From assembly GCF_040822065.1 (NCBI RefSeq), contig NZ_CP162005.1, positions 4,588,001 to 4,652,000 of the forward strand: DNA of 64,000 bases, in the 5' to 3' direction. Both the position numbers and the translations under genes were made by a program. The notes beneath the pieces were generated by a model. It did no database searches. It saw nothing but the letters and a program-made list of their open reading frames with translations, and was not told the origin of the DNA. Source of the DNA: Pedobacter sp. WC2423 (GTDB taxonomy: Bacteria > Bacteroidota > Bacteroidia > Sphingobacteriales > Sphingobacteriaceae). Positions 25,895 to 35,303 of the stretch are shown here, piece by piece (the first letter of the stretch is position 1; every line of letters begins with the position of its first letter).

Positions 25895-28292
25895 ACAGAG
25901 AGTCTGCTTTTTTCAGTAACTGAGGAACTATTTTCTGAACGGTATCTGCAACTTTTGATGGTGCCTTCTGTATAACTTCTAAGGGATTAATCGTCTTTTT
26001 TAGTGAATCTGCTGTCTTTTTCAGGATTTGAGGATCAACATCTTTAACTGCCTTTCTGATGAGATCACCAGCCCCGCCAGGCAGCTGATCTTTAAGTGCA
26101 TCAATAGCTGTATCCTTTAAACTTTTTGAAGCTGGTTTTTCCGGTGTTTTTGCCCCAGGTTTCGCGCCTGCTTTAGCTCCTGCTTTGACTGCTGGTTTAG
26201 GTCCTGCTTTTACTTTGGCAACTATTTTTGGATTGGTAATATCTCTTTTTGAACGTGGCCTTAATTCGGGTTTCCAGATAAATCCTGTTAAAATTACATC
26301 CTGTTTAATGTCAGCAACGGGGGTAGTTGCGCCTTCTACATCTTTAATCGGGACAACATCCGAGATTTCATTTTTCCTGAAATTAACTTTGATCCTGCTG
26401 CTGATCGTCTGGTTCATTTTATCATATTTCTTGCCATCGTCAGTTTTTGTGAAATAAACGCTTTCTGCGTTACCATCCACGTACATGCTGTTTAGCGTGC
26501 CATCTTTAAAGAAGCCAGTGATCATTTTGCCTTTGATCTGGTTGAATTTCGCAGAATCTACCGGATCAACATTCACTGCAAATGCGTTATTGATTATCTG
26601 AACTGAGTTTATCTTTTTATTTCTCAGTTGCAGATAGATCGTATCCCCGGTCTGCTGAGAGTTTTGCGACCAGATAATCGGATTTTTGTACCAGCGTAAA
26701 GTTGAATCCGCACTGGTATAAAACAGAGAGTCTGCTTTAGCCTGCATATTGGACTTGAAAACATTCACATGGTGATAGGCTTTGATACTTCGTGTAAGAA
26801 CAGTATCTGCCGGGTTAAACGGCAAACTATCTTTAGTTTTTTTAACGGCTGTGGCAGACTTCACAGAAGAAACCTTTTTTACAGCCGGATCTGCTTTTAA
26901 ACCTGCTTTTAAACTATCTGCTTTTAACGTTTCCTTACTTAAAACCGGAATACCCTTTTTAATTACTGCATCAATTTTTGCAATCGCTGCCTTTTTCTGC
27001 AGGGTATCCGTTGCTTTCAGTTCTGCTGCTTTTCTGAAGATAGAATCAATTTTCTGAATGGGGACTTTAGCCTTCAGCATACTATCTCTTTTTACACTAT
27101 CCTTTGCAGTTAAAATAAGTTTTAAAGGCTGTGCTTTAGGGGTTTTACCATTATCAGCCACAGGAACACCCGGCTTTTTGGGATCTCCGGGTTTAGCTTT
27201 TTTACTGCCTACTTTACTTCCTTCTCTGCTTTCTTCCCCTAACTCATTATCTTTTTTGATCACAGGGCCTTTGATCAGCTTTAAAGTTTTCTGCAGAACC
27301 ATTTGTGTTTCCAATGTATCAGCCCCCAGCCACAAACTATCCGGGCGCTTTACTTCTTTAACCATGATGGAATCGCTTGTTCCCATACCCGCATAGGCAT
27401 TTTTAGTAACCACTGTCCGCTGATCCTTTTTATAATAATAGCCCAGCTGACCATGCATCAGCATTTTATCAATCGTATCTTTAAATACAATATTTCTTAC
27501 TGCTTTGCCATAACCAGCACGTCCGTCGTAATATAAGCTGTCTCCTTTGAGTGATTTACTGCCAGAAGTATACAGGTTGTTTTTCCCAAAATAAGCATAA
27601 GTTGTTTTTGTATTATATGCACCGTTTTCTGTATAAAGATTGCCGCCATCTTTCTCTCTGATATTGGTGGGGCCATAAAAATAAGCCCAGTTGGTTAGGG
27701 TGTTATACCTGAGTGTATCTGATTTGATCGTACTTTGTTCGGTCACAACCAGCACATTGTAACGAAAATAAGCATCCCTGCTATTGGCAAAATAGTAACC
27801 GTTTTTACTGGTAATTGTCGCATCCTTATTGACAATTTTACCGCCGCTCACATAAGTACCCACTTTAGGAGCCATGGCATAATCCAGCACATTGGTTGTT
27901 AATACAGAAGTTCTGTCCAGTAAACGGACATTACTCGTTAAGTGAGCAAGTTTTGCATTCCCATCATAAGTCAGGAAATCGGAATAAATGTTGATCGTAT
28001 CTGCCTGATTGATGTGTACGTTGTTGAATGCTTCGAAGTAATTCTTGGACGTATAAAAAACTGCACTGTCGCAGGTAAGAATTGCGTTGTCCTGTTTAAA
28101 TACTGGTTTTCTTAAATAGGTAATATCTGTTTTGGTAATAATCTTACTTCTTTCTGAACTTTGAAGGATGATTTTCGTTTTCTGCTGTGCCGTCTGCATC
28201 GCATTCTGCTGTGCCGAAAGTGACAAAGGGAAAAAGAAAAACAGCAGGATACCTGCAATCCTGAAGGTTAGATTACTGTATATGGAGTTCAT
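25863..28292 (-). CDS. OstA/LptA-like envelope protein with low-complexity insert
   Basis: From ATG 28292 the protein is 809 residues with a signal peptide (FRIAGILLFFFFPLSLSAQQ). Residues about 35-320 are OstA_N/LptA-like beta-jelly repeats (ITYLRKPVFKQDNAILTCDS, DSLYYDGRAGYGKAVRNIVF), a module that in LptA and LptD handles lipopolysaccharide. Residues about 345-500 and 700-745 are rich in Lys, Ala and Pro (AGAKAGAKPGAKTPEK). A GTG at 28352 lies exactly 4 nt behind a -7 element and would add 20 residues, but then the signal peptide has an unusually long N-region. Probable periplasmic or outer-membrane LPS transport part; unproven. Confidence 0.8.
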   Translation of the reverse strand: MNSIYSNLTFRIAGILLFFFFPLSLSAQQNAMQTAQQKTKIILQSSERSKIITKTDITYLRKPVFKQDNAILTCDSAVFYTSKNYFEAFNNVHINQADTINIYSDFLTYDGNAKLAHLTSNVRLLDRTSVLTTNVLDYAMAPKVGTYVSGGKIVNKDATITSKNGYYFANSRDAYFRYNVLVVTEQSTIKSDTLRYNTLTNWAYFYGPTNIREKDGGNLYTENGAYNTKTTYAYFGKNNLYTSGSKSLKGDSLYYDGRAGYGKAVRNIVFKDTIDKMLMHGQLGYYYKKDQRTVVTKNAYAGMGTSDSIMVKEVKRPDSLWLGADTLETQMVLQKTLKLIKGPVIKKDNELGEESREGSKVGSKKAKPGDPKKPGVPVADNGKTPKAQPLKLILTAKDSVKRDSMLKAKVPIQKIDSIFRKAAELKATDTLQKKAAIAKIDAVIKKGIPVLSKETLKADSLKAGLKADPAVKKVSSVKSATAVKKTKDSLPFNPADTVLTRSIKAYHHVNVFKSNMQAKADSLFYTSADSTLRWYKNPIIWSQNSQQTGDTIYLQLRNKKINSVQIINNAFAVNVDPVDSAKFNQIKGKMITGFFKDGTLNSMYVDGNAESVYFTKTDDGKKYDKMNQTISSRIKVNFRKNEISDVVPIKDVEGATTPVADIKQDVILTGFIWKPELRPRSKRDITNPKIVAKVKAGPKPAVKAGAKAGAKPGAKTPEKPASKSLKDTAIDALKDQLPGGAGDLIRKAVKDVDPQILKKTADSLKKTINPLEVIQKAPSKVADTVQKIVPQLLKKADSLSKQPVLLKKQ

Positions 28293-28356
28293 GATGGTAT
28301 CATAAACGTTAAAAAGCGTATTTATTTTACTTGAAATGTGAATTTTTCGCACCTTA

Positions 28357-28364
28357 CAAAGTTA
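28357..28364 (-). promoter_or_regulatory. -7 promoter element for OstA-like gene
   Basis: TAACTTTG on the minus strand, then TAAG, then GTG at 28352. If the RNA starts about 5 nt after the element, it either begins at that GTG or has a 60-nt leader to the ATG at 28292. Confidence 0.5.
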
Positions 28365-28467
28365 GTTTTTTGACGACCATTATCGGTGCCTGTTTGAAAT
28401 TTATCTGATATTTAGTTTGTCTGCTGAATTTAAAAACCTCTTCCTGCTTCTTTTGACAGCAAATCGT

Positions 28468-28475
28468 TATTTTTG
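28468..28475 (+). promoter_or_regulatory. -7 element placed for a leaderless tilS mRNA
   Basis: TATTTTTG followed by ACAG and the ATG at 28480. The 4-nt gap puts the expected transcript start at or next to the A of the start codon. Confidence 0.55.
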
Positions 28476-28479
28476 ACAG

Positions 28480-29814
28480 ATGTTACTGTTGCACAATTTC
28501 CTGGATTATATCCGCCTGAATTCTTTATTCAACCCAGACCAGCGAATTCTTTTAGCGGTTAGCGGAGGAAAAGATTCTGTGCTCATGGCTCACCTTTTTA
28601 AGCAAGGTGGATTTAAATTTGGAATTGCACATTGTAATTTTGGGCTAAGAGCACAGGAGTCACAAAGAGACGAGCGTTTTGTAAGTACAATGGCTTCCCA
28701 GCTTGAAGTACCCTTGTATGTGACGCATTTCGCCACTAAAGCGTATGCTGCTGAACATAAAATATCAACCCAGATGGCCGCCAGAGATTTGAGGTACCGC
28801 TGGTTTGAAGAATTAAGAACACAGGAAAATTATAGCTATATCGCTGTTGCACATCATCAGGATGATGCCATAGAAACGGTCTTGCTAAATTTAGTCAGAG
28901 GGACTGGTATTGCTGGTTTACATGGTATTTTACCTAAAAGGGATGCGCTGATCAGACCATTGTTATTTTTATCCCGCGTAGCTATCGATGAGGCCATTCA
29001 GCGTAAAGGTTATGATTTTGTAGAAGACAGTTCCAATTCAAGTTCTGCTTATGCCAGAAATAAACTAAGGCTGGGGGTTATCCCGCTGCTTAAGGAGATC
29101 AATCCCAATCTGGAACACACCTTTGAACATAATATTCTCCGTTTCGCAGAGACGGAGATGGTTTTGCAGCAAACAGTTGCTCAGCTTAGAACAACGCTCT
29201 TTGAGGAAAGAAAAGATGGTATTTTCCTTTCACTGGAGAAAATCAGGGCGTTGAATCCTAAAAGGCTTCTTTTGTTTGAGCTGTTAAAGGTTTATGGTTT
29301 TACTGAAACAGTGGTTGAAGACTTGCTTGGCTCTTTAAACAAGCAAAGCGGAACTTCGTTTTATAGTGAAAGTTACCGGCTCACCCTCAACCGGGAACAC
29401 CTGATGCTGACAGTCATCACAGCAGAAGAGGTTTATACAAACAAAATGATACATCCTTCGGATACGGCAATAGCTTTCGGTAATCAGGTTATTGAAATCT
29501 CTTATACTGAGTTGATATCCTTTGATCATAATCCGCAGAAAGCATTTATAGATGCAGACCGGCTGATCTTTCCGATCGTGATCAGAACATGGCAGGAGGG
29601 GGATCGTTTTATGCCGATCGGGATGAGAAATTATAAAAAGCTGAGTAATTTCTTTATTGATCAGAAAATACCTCTGCCCCAAAAAAATAGTATTCCAATC
29701 CTCATTAATGGGAATGGCGATGTGGTCTGGGTGGCAGGTCTGCGTCAGGACAATAGATATAAAGTAACTGCTACAACAAAAAAAGTCGCTATATTCGAAC
29801 AGAAATTAAATTAA
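28480..29814 (+). CDS. tilS: tRNA(Ile)-lysidine synthetase
   Basis: 444 residues. The PP-loop LAVSGGKDSVLMAHLF (about residues 24-39) and the following HCNFGLRAQESQRDE and HHQDDAIETVLLNLVRGTG are diagnostic of TilS. A C-terminal TilS domain follows (RTWQEGDRFMPIGMRNYKKLSNFFID). It converts the wobble C of tRNA-Ile(CAU) to lysidine, an essential step. The next gene starts at the base after its stop codon. Its promoter element lies only 4 nt before the ATG. Confidence 0.96.
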   Translation: MLLLHNFLDYIRLNSLFNPDQRILLAVSGGKDSVLMAHLFKQGGFKFGIAHCNFGLRAQESQRDERFVSTMASQLEVPLYVTHFATKAYAAEHKISTQMAARDLRYRWFEELRTQENYSYIAVAHHQDDAIETVLLNLVRGTGIAGLHGILPKRDALIRPLLFLSRVAIDEAIQRKGYDFVEDSSNSSSAYARNKLRLGVIPLLKEINPNLEHTFEHNILRFAETEMVLQQTVAQLRTTLFEERKDGIFLSLEKIRALNPKRLLLFELLKVYGFTETVVEDLLGSLNKQSGTSFYSESYRLTLNREHLMLTVITAEEVYTNKMIHPSDTAIAFGNQVIEISYTELISFDHNPQKAFIDADRLIFPIVIRTWQEGDRFMPIGMRNYKKLSNFFIDQKIPLPQKNSIPILINGNGDVVWVAGLRQDNRYKVTATTKKVAIFEQKLN

Positions 29815-30297
29815 ATGGGCAATAAGTACGCTTTTCTGGAGAAACAATATATAGGTCGTGATTACATCAGGATATGTATCCGTTTGTTAATGGCCGCTTT
29901 CTGTTTTGGTGCATATGTATATGAAAGAGATCGCGACAATACGCAGGATTTATTTCTTGTTGTAGGTTTTGGGATCATAGGTATCTCTATAGCCTTATTA
30001 TTTCTGATTCAATATAAAACGATCATCCACAATAAGAGTCTGATTATTGATGGACTTTGGACTGCAAAAAAGGTGAAGATCGATTTGAATAGTATCACTG
30101 ATGTCAGAAAAGATACTTACAGCAGTTATCTTTTCAATAATCCGGTATATAATCTGCACCGTAAAGGAAGTATCCGCTTTTACTCTTCCGGAAAAGATGC
30201 AGTCGTGCTAACAGACCGCGATGGTTTGGAATATTTTATTGGCACGCAAAGACCAAATGAGATGCTTTTGGTCATTCAGGCCGAAATGAAGAAATAA
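29815..30297 (+). CDS. Small membrane protein with PH-like C-terminus
   Basis: 160 residues, not recognised as a named family. Two membrane helices (about residues 20-38 and 46-66) are followed by a soluble part rich in beta-strand patterns (KSLIIDGLWTAKKVKIDL, VVLTDRDGLEYFIGTQRP), which resembles bacterial PH-like domains. It begins directly after the tilS stop codon, so it is co-transcribed. No function can be given from sequence. Confidence 0.7.
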   Translation: MGNKYAFLEKQYIGRDYIRICIRLLMAAFCFGAYVYERDRDNTQDLFLVVGFGIIGISIALLFLIQYKTIIHNKSLIIDGLWTAKKVKIDLNSITDVRKDTYSSYLFNNPVYNLHRKGSIRFYSSGKDAVVLTDRDGLEYFIGTQRPNEMLLVIQAEMKK

Positions 30298-30429
30298 TCC
30301 TGTGCTGTAGAAGACGTTATTCTGTCACAAATCAAATAATTGCAATTGTTTAACACAAAGCTCAGTTTTAGTGCTGTAATTTGCGGGTGAAACAGTTTAG
30401 TTAAAACTGTTATAGATAATCTATAATTG

Positions 30430-31575
30430 ATGAAAATAGGTATTGTTTGTTACCCTACATTTGGCGGTAGTGGTGTTGTCGCTACAGAATTGGGAAAGGC
30501 ATTGGCCGATGAAGGACATCAGGTCCATTTCATCACCTATAGCCAGCCTGCAAGGTTAGACTTTTTCTCTGCTAACCTTTATTATCATGAAGTATCAGTC
30601 CGGGATTATCCATTGTTTGACTACGCGCCTTATGAGTCTGCACTGGCCAGTAAACTGGTAGATGTAGTGAGATTTGAGAAGCTGGATATCCTGCATGTAC
30701 ATTATGCAATTCCACATGCTTCTGCTGCCTTTATGGCGAAACAGATCCTGGAAACCTACGGTATTTATATTCCGTTTGTAACTACGCTCCACGGAACTGA
30801 TATTACTTTAGTTGGAAAAGATCCGACTTATAAGCCAGTAGTTACCTTCTCGATCAATAAGTCTGATGGAGTGACTACGGTTTCCAATGACCTGAAAGAA
30901 GATACGAATAACCATTTTGATATCACCAATGAGATCAGAGTGATTCCTAACTTTATAGATTTCAGCAGATTCAGCCTGAAACCAAAAGATCATTTCAAAA
31001 AGGCCATTGCACCTAACAATGAAAGAATCCTCATCCATACTTCGAATTTCCGAAAAGTGAAAAGAACGGCAGACGTGATCAGGATGTTCAAATTAATCCT
31101 GAATAAAATTCCTTCTAAGTTACTGATGGTAGGAGATGGGCCTGACCGTGCGAATAACGAACAGTTATGCCGCGATCTTGGTATTTGTGATCATGTGCGC
31201 TTTTTAGGAAAACAAGATGCTGTAGAGGAAATCCTTTCTGTTGCTGACTTATTTCTGATGCCTTCTGAGACAGAAAGTTTTGGATTGGCTGCATTAGAGG
31301 CTATGGCTTGTAAGGTGCCTGTGATTACTTCTAATGCTGGTGGTTTGCCAGAACTGAATGTAGATGGCTTCTGTGGCTATATGAGTAATGTGGGTGATGT
31401 GGATGATATGGCCAAAAAAGCCATTATGATCCTGGAGAATGATGAAGTGCTGAACACATTTAAAGAAAATGCGTTTAAAAGAGCACAGGATTTTGATCTG
31501 AAAAAAATATTGCCATTATATGTGGATTATTACAATGAGATTATCGCTAAAAATCTTGCTTTACAGCCTGCTTAA
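30430..31575 (+). CDS. bshA: N-acetyl-alpha-D-glucosaminyl L-malate synthase
   Basis: 381 residues, GT4-type glycosyltransferase. N-terminal GIVCYPTFGGSGVVATELGK and HVHYAIPHA, and the C-terminal donor site EILSVADLFLMPSETESFGLAALEAMACKVPV match BshA. It joins UDP-GlcNAc and L-malate, the first step of bacillithiol synthesis. The ATG at 30430 is preferred to the TTG one codon before. bshB and bshC are not in the window; two bacillithiol-linked redox genes are (ytxJ, ypdA). Confidence 0.93.
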   Translation: MKIGIVCYPTFGGSGVVATELGKALADEGHQVHFITYSQPARLDFFSANLYYHEVSVRDYPLFDYAPYESALASKLVDVVRFEKLDILHVHYAIPHASAAFMAKQILETYGIYIPFVTTLHGTDITLVGKDPTYKPVVTFSINKSDGVTTVSNDLKEDTNNHFDITNEIRVIPNFIDFSRFSLKPKDHFKKAIAPNNERILIHTSNFRKVKRTADVIRMFKLILNKIPSKLLMVGDGPDRANNEQLCRDLGICDHVRFLGKQDAVEEILSVADLFLMPSETESFGLAALEAMACKVPVITSNAGGLPELNVDGFCGYMSNVGDVDDMAKKAIMILENDEVLNTFKENAFKRAQDFDLKKILPLYVDYYNEIIAKNLALQPA

Positions 31576-31598
31576 TAATTACGTTTAATTCTTATTCC

Positions 31599-31639
31599 AA
31601 AAAAAAGAGGTTTCAAAATATTGAAGCCTCTTTTTTTTT
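31599..31639. terminator. Bidirectional intrinsic terminator
   Basis: Stem AAAAAAGAGGTTTCAA / TTGAAGCCTCTTTTTT between the convergent bshA and lactonase genes, with A8 and T9 runs on the two sides. Confidence 0.9.
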
Positions 31640-31653
31640 ATATAAATGTTTGA

Positions 31654-32787
31654 TTACATCCTGCTGTCCGGTGCTGTTTTCTTTACAAACTCAAAACAAA
31701 CGGGAGCACCGATATCAATTCTTTTTCCGCTGTCTTTTAATGCACCGGTAACTTTATCACGTTTAAAAATCACAACGTTATTGGTATACTGATGCCCTAC
31801 TAATAACCAGTTACCACTCGGGTCAATCACAAAAGCCCTCGGGCCATTGCCTAAAGTGCTGACCTGACCTTTATTGGTTAGCTGGCCATTACTTTCAACA
31901 GCGAAAGTAGTAATTGTATTGGCAGTACCTCTGTTACTTGCGTATAAGAATTTTCCATCAGCTGTAAGCTGAATATCAGCACCTCCATTTTCACCTTTAA
32001 AGTCTTTAGCTACAATAGATACTTCCTGAATCTTTTTGAACACGCCATCAGCATAACTGAACACGGTTACCTGAGCTATCATTTCCTGAATCAGGTAGGC
32101 AAACCTGCCATTGCTGCTAAAGGTGATATGTCTTGGGCCGCTGCCAGGTTTGATACTGATACTGTCTTTCAATACAAGAACATGATGTGCTGAATTCTTA
32201 TCGTAAGCATAAGTATAAACTTTGTCTTTTCCTAAGTCGTTTGCGATCACGTAACGGTGGTCAGGAGTAAAACGTACCATGTGAACATGGGCACTGCTTT
32301 GTCTGTCTTTGTTAATGCTTGATCCTATATGTTTAACAACCTGTTTCGCCGGGGTCAGTGTACCATTTGCTGCTCTGCCAAAAACACCGATTGTGCCTCC
32401 GCTATAATTAGCAATCAATACATTTTTGTCATCTGCGATCAGATAACAAGGATCTGCACCTTTTGAAGGTTGTTTATTGAGAAAACCTAATTTTCCTGCA
32501 ACTGCATCGAAGCTAAACGCGCTCACCATGCTTTTATCACCATCCTCATTCACTGCATAAACAAATTTACTATCTGGTGTAACGGTAAGGAAACTTGGAT
32601 TAATCACGTTCTTCTCTACAGACTTAAATTTAGCTGCAGCATCGGGTGTGTTAAAATCGTAAACATAAATTCCTTCACTTTTACCCGGAGCTGTATAAGT
32701 TCCGATGACCAGATGATAATCTGCCTGTTGTGCTTTAGCAGAGAAAAAAGAAACGGTAGCGGTTAACAGACAAAATAGTTTTCTCAT
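31654..32787 (-). CDS. Exported lactonase-family beta-propeller
   Basis: 377 residues with a signal peptide (MRKLFCLLTATVSFFSAKAQ). The 7-bladed propeller of the YbhE/6-phosphogluconolactonase family is seen as repeated strand motifs: VIGTYTAPGKSEGIYVYDF, HVHMVRFTPDHRYVIANDLG, GPRHITFSSNGRFAYLI, GGADIQLTADGKFLYASNRG. The family includes cytoplasmic 6-phosphogluconolactonases and exported proteins of other sugar-lactone use; export here argues against a role in the pentose phosphate pathway. It follows the pseudouridine-synthase gene by 13 nt and is likely cotranscribed. Confidence 0.88.
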   Translation of the reverse strand: MRKLFCLLTATVSFFSAKAQQADYHLVIGTYTAPGKSEGIYVYDFNTPDAAAKFKSVEKNVINPSFLTVTPDSKFVYAVNEDGDKSMVSAFSFDAVAGKLGFLNKQPSKGADPCYLIADDKNVLIANYSGGTIGVFGRAANGTLTPAKQVVKHIGSSINKDRQSSAHVHMVRFTPDHRYVIANDLGKDKVYTYAYDKNSAHHVLVLKDSISIKPGSGPRHITFSSNGRFAYLIQEMIAQVTVFSYADGVFKKIQEVSIVAKDFKGENGGADIQLTADGKFLYASNRGTANTITTFAVESNGQLTNKGQVSTLGNGPRAFVIDPSGNWLLVGHQYTNNVVIFKRDKVTGALKDSGKRIDIGAPVCFEFVKKTAPDSRM

Positions 32788-32800
32788 AAATCATTTATAA

Positions 32801-34267
32801 TTACTGGATCAGATGTTTGATCTGGATCAGTTCATGTTCTTCTAAAAAGCGCCATCTTCCGCGTGGAAGATCTTTTTTAGTCAGGTTACCATAAACCACA
32901 CGGTCTAATTTAACAACCTCATAACCCAGGTGTTCAAATATTCTGCGGACAATCCTGTTTTTACCACTGTGGATCTGGATACCTACTTCGCGTTTAGAAC
33001 CTCCTGCTACGTAAGATACAGAATCTGGTTTAATAATACCATCTTCTAATTCTAAACCGAATTGGATTTTGTTCAGGTCACCCTGACTTAAACTTTTGCT
33101 TAATTCAACATGATAGATTTTAGTAATTCCATTTTTTGGATGAGATAACTTATCAGCTAAATCGCCATCATTAGTCATTAATAAAAGACCTGTTGTATTG
33201 CGGTCTAAACGACCAACCGGATAAATACGTTCTCTGCTTGCTTTTTCTACTAAGGACATTACTGTACGACGTTCCTGAGGATCATCAGTAGTAGTAATAT
33301 AATCTTTAGGTTTATTTAAGATCACATAAACTTTCTTTTCACGTTTCAGCAATTCGCCGTTGTAACGTACTTCATCTTTACCCGGATCTACTTTATGTCC
33401 CAGTTCAGAAACTGGTACACCGTTTACAGAAACCACACCAGCAGCGATCAGTTCATCTGCCTTACGGCGTGAACAAATACCTGAATTGGCAATGTAACGG
33501 TTCAAACGGATTTTTCCGTCATCTGCAGTATGGTGACTGCTTTCCTTTCTGCTACGCATAACAGGCGCTTTTTCAGCAAAAGGTCTTGGCGCACCAGAAT
33601 ATGGTTTTGCCGGAGCACCTTCTTCTCTTTTTCTGAATGGTCTGCTATCTGTACTTCTGGAAGTGCTTTTTTTATCTTCGAAAGTTCTGAATGGTCTTTC
33701 ACCATCAGTACCGAAATTGTCTTTCTTTATATAACTACGGCCTTCATTTCTTGGCATCTCTTTAGAGCTGCCTTCTTTAAACGCACGTGGTTTGAATGTT
33801 TTGCCGCCAGTGCCACCTCTTGAAGAGAAGCTTTTTGCATCGCCGTCTCTGCCTGCTCTTGGTCTGTCGCCATCCCTTGGAGGTCTTGAAGAGAAGCTTT
33901 TTGCATCACCGTCTCTGCCTGCTCTTGGTCTGTCGCCATCCCTTGGAGGTCTTGAGGAGAAGCTTTTTGCATCGCCGTCTCTGCCTGCTCTTGGTCTTTC
34001 ACCATCTCTCGGAGGTCTTGAAGAGAAGCTCTTTGCTTCACCGTCTCTTGGAGGTCTTGCCTTAAAATCATCACCATCTTTACTGGCTCTTGGTCTGTAG
34101 TTATCTTTACCAGCACCAAATTTACTCTTGTCGTTCCCCTCTTTATCCCCAAACTTGCTTTTACCCTTGTAAGCACTATCTGCTCCACTACGGCCTTTAC
34201 CTGTTGTGCTTCGGTTTCCCGGTTTGGACTTGTCATCCCGACTGTTCCTGTTGTTGTTATTTGTCAT
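32801..34267 (-). CDS. RluB/RluE-type 23S rRNA pseudouridine synthase with repetitive N-terminal tail
   Basis: 488 residues. The C-terminal 240 are a complete RsuA/RluB-type enzyme: S4 domain (IRLNRYIANSGICSRRKADE) then the catalytic domain with Asp in YPVGRLDRNTTGLLLMTNDG and the KIYHVEL and RIFEHLGYEV motifs. The first 245 residues are disordered and highly charged (R, D, K, G, S), with a 22-residue unit SFSSRPPRDGDRPRAGRDGD + AK repeated about three and a half times. Such RG-rich tails likely bind RNA. The -7 element TAAATTTG is at 34302-34309. The lactonase gene follows on the same transcript. Confidence 0.93.
   Translation of the reverse strand: MTNNNNRNSRDDKSKPGNRSTTGKGRSGADSAYKGKSKFGDKEGNDKSKFGAGKDNYRPRASKDGDDFKARPPRDGEAKSFSSRPPRDGERPRAGRDGDAKSFSSRPPRDGDRPRAGRDGDAKSFSSRPPRDGDRPRAGRDGDAKSFSSRGGTGGKTFKPRAFKEGSSKEMPRNEGRSYIKKDNFGTDGERPFRTFEDKKSTSRSTDSRPFRKREEGAPAKPYSGAPRPFAEKAPVMRSRKESSHHTADDGKIRLNRYIANSGICSRRKADELIAAGVVSVNGVPVSELGHKVDPGKDEVRYNGELLKREKKVYVILNKPKDYITTTDDPQERRTVMSLVEKASRERIYPVGRLDRNTTGLLLMTNDGDLADKLSHPKNGITKIYHVELSKSLSQGDLNKIQFGLELEDGIIKPDSVSYVAGGSKREVGIQIHSGKNRIVRRIFEHLGYEVVKLDRVVYGNLTKKDLPRGRWRFLEEHELIQIKHLIQ
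33820..34056 (-). repeat. 66-bp in-frame tandem repeat within the pseudouridine-synthase gene
   Basis: Units start at 33831, 33897, 33963 and (partial) 34029, exactly 66 bp apart, with a few base differences. 66 is a multiple of three, so copy-number change keeps the frame and only alters the length of the disordered tail. Confidence 0.92.
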
Positions 34268-34301
34268 GATACGCTGTTAACCACATAATTAATGCGGGGT
34301 G

Positions 34302-34309
34302 CAAATTTA
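34302..34309 (-). promoter_or_regulatory. -7 promoter element for pseudouridine-synthase gene
   Basis: TAAATTTG on the minus strand, 34 nt before the ATG at 34267. Confidence 0.5.
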
Positions 34310-34440
34310 ATAAAAATCGGGCAATTAGTCATTTATATTTTCAGGATGTCTATTAAAAATAAAATCGCGGCCTATTGGTGTTTAAACCTTGATTTTATTG
34401 CTTATTTCTGTAAAATGTTGATTATTAGATAAATATACGG

Positions 34441-34448
34441 TATATTTG
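34441..34448 (+). promoter_or_regulatory. -7 promoter element for lytic transglycosylase gene
   Basis: TATATTTG, 38 nt before the ATG at 34487. The leader also has the strong ribosome site AAGGAGG 4 nt before the ATG, uncommon in this window and decisive for the start. Confidence 0.6.
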
Positions 34449-34486
34449 CAGGCGTTTTATAATTGTTCACCAAAAAAAGGAGGAAA

Positions 34487-35284
34487 ATGATAAAGAAACA
34501 CATAATAACATGTTCAATAATTTTAGGATTATTGGTTATGGCAAAAGTGTTTGCTTACAACATGCCCCAAGCATTTAAAAGTTCGAAAAAGGAACTTAAC
34601 AACACGACAAAAAGCATTACCACCACTACCACTATTATCACAGAAGAGCCTGTAAATCAAATAGCTCAGCTGAATTTCGCGGAAGAAACTTTACCTCTGG
34701 GTGACATCAGGGTGCAGAAAAAAATGAAGAAGACTCTCGCGGGGTATAATTACAGCAGCATACAGACTAATCGCCTGCACAGAATGGCCGCTGAATGGTT
34801 TCCGATTATCGAGCCGATTCTCGCAGCTTATGGGATTCCAAATGATTTTAAATACATGCCTCTAGTAGAATCAGGATTACAGGGTGGAATGTCTCCAAAA
34901 GGAGCTAATGGGTTCTGGCAATTTATGCCGGGTACAGCACGTACTTACGGACTAAAAGTAAATTCAGAAGTTGATGAACGTAAGAACTTACGTAAATCCA
35001 CTATAGCGGCCTGCAAATACATCAAAGAATTGTATGGCGTTTTTGATAGCTGGACATTAGTAGCTGCAGCCTATAATGTGGGCGATAACCACATGAGAAA
35101 GCAGATCAACAGACAAAATCAGGACAATTATTTCAAAATGAAACTGAATCGTGAAACAGGTGGGTATGTTTACAAACTTATTTCAATGAAAGAAATCATC
35201 AGGGATCCTTCCCGTTATGGTTACAGCAGTTCCAAAGGAGTATTGGCTATGCATAGCAATAGCAGTACTACAAACAGGGAATAA
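34487..35284 (+). CDS. Lytic transglycosylase (SLT/MltD type)
   Basis: 265 residues. An N-terminal hydrophobic signal or anchor (HIITCSIILGLLVMAKVFA) and a Thr-rich linker (NTTKSITTTTTIIT) precede an SLT domain: catalytic Glu in YMPLVESGLQGG, then SPKGANGFWQFMPGTARTYGL and VAAAYNVGDNHM. It cleaves peptidoglycan between MurNAc and GlcNAc in the periplasm. No LysM repeats are present, unlike MltD. The start is fixed by AGGAGG; a TTG at 34463 is rejected. Confidence 0.92.
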   Translation: MIKKHIITCSIILGLLVMAKVFAYNMPQAFKSSKKELNNTTKSITTTTTIITEEPVNQIAQLNFAEETLPLGDIRVQKKMKKTLAGYNYSSIQTNRLHRMAAEWFPIIEPILAAYGIPNDFKYMPLVESGLQGGMSPKGANGFWQFMPGTARTYGLKVNSEVDERKNLRKSTIAACKYIKELYGVFDSWTLVAAAYNVGDNHMRKQINRQNQDNYFKMKLNRETGGYVYKLISMKEIIRDPSRYGYSSSKGVLAMHSNSSTTNRE

Positions 35285-35303
35285 AACGATACTGAAATGA
35301 ATT

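Noticed and set aside
33820..34056. CRISPR-like regular repeats
   Set aside because: Units abut without spacers, are 66 bp, and are inside a coding frame. The 27-bp units at 58586 also lack spacers.
33792..34100. Plus-strand frames opposite the pseudouridine-synthase repeats
   Set aside because: They are by-products of the 66-bp repeat in the real minus-strand gene, with highly repetitive Leu-rich translation.
34463..34486. TTG start for the lytic transglycosylase
   Set aside because: The AGGAGG ribosome site is correctly spaced only for ATG 34487.
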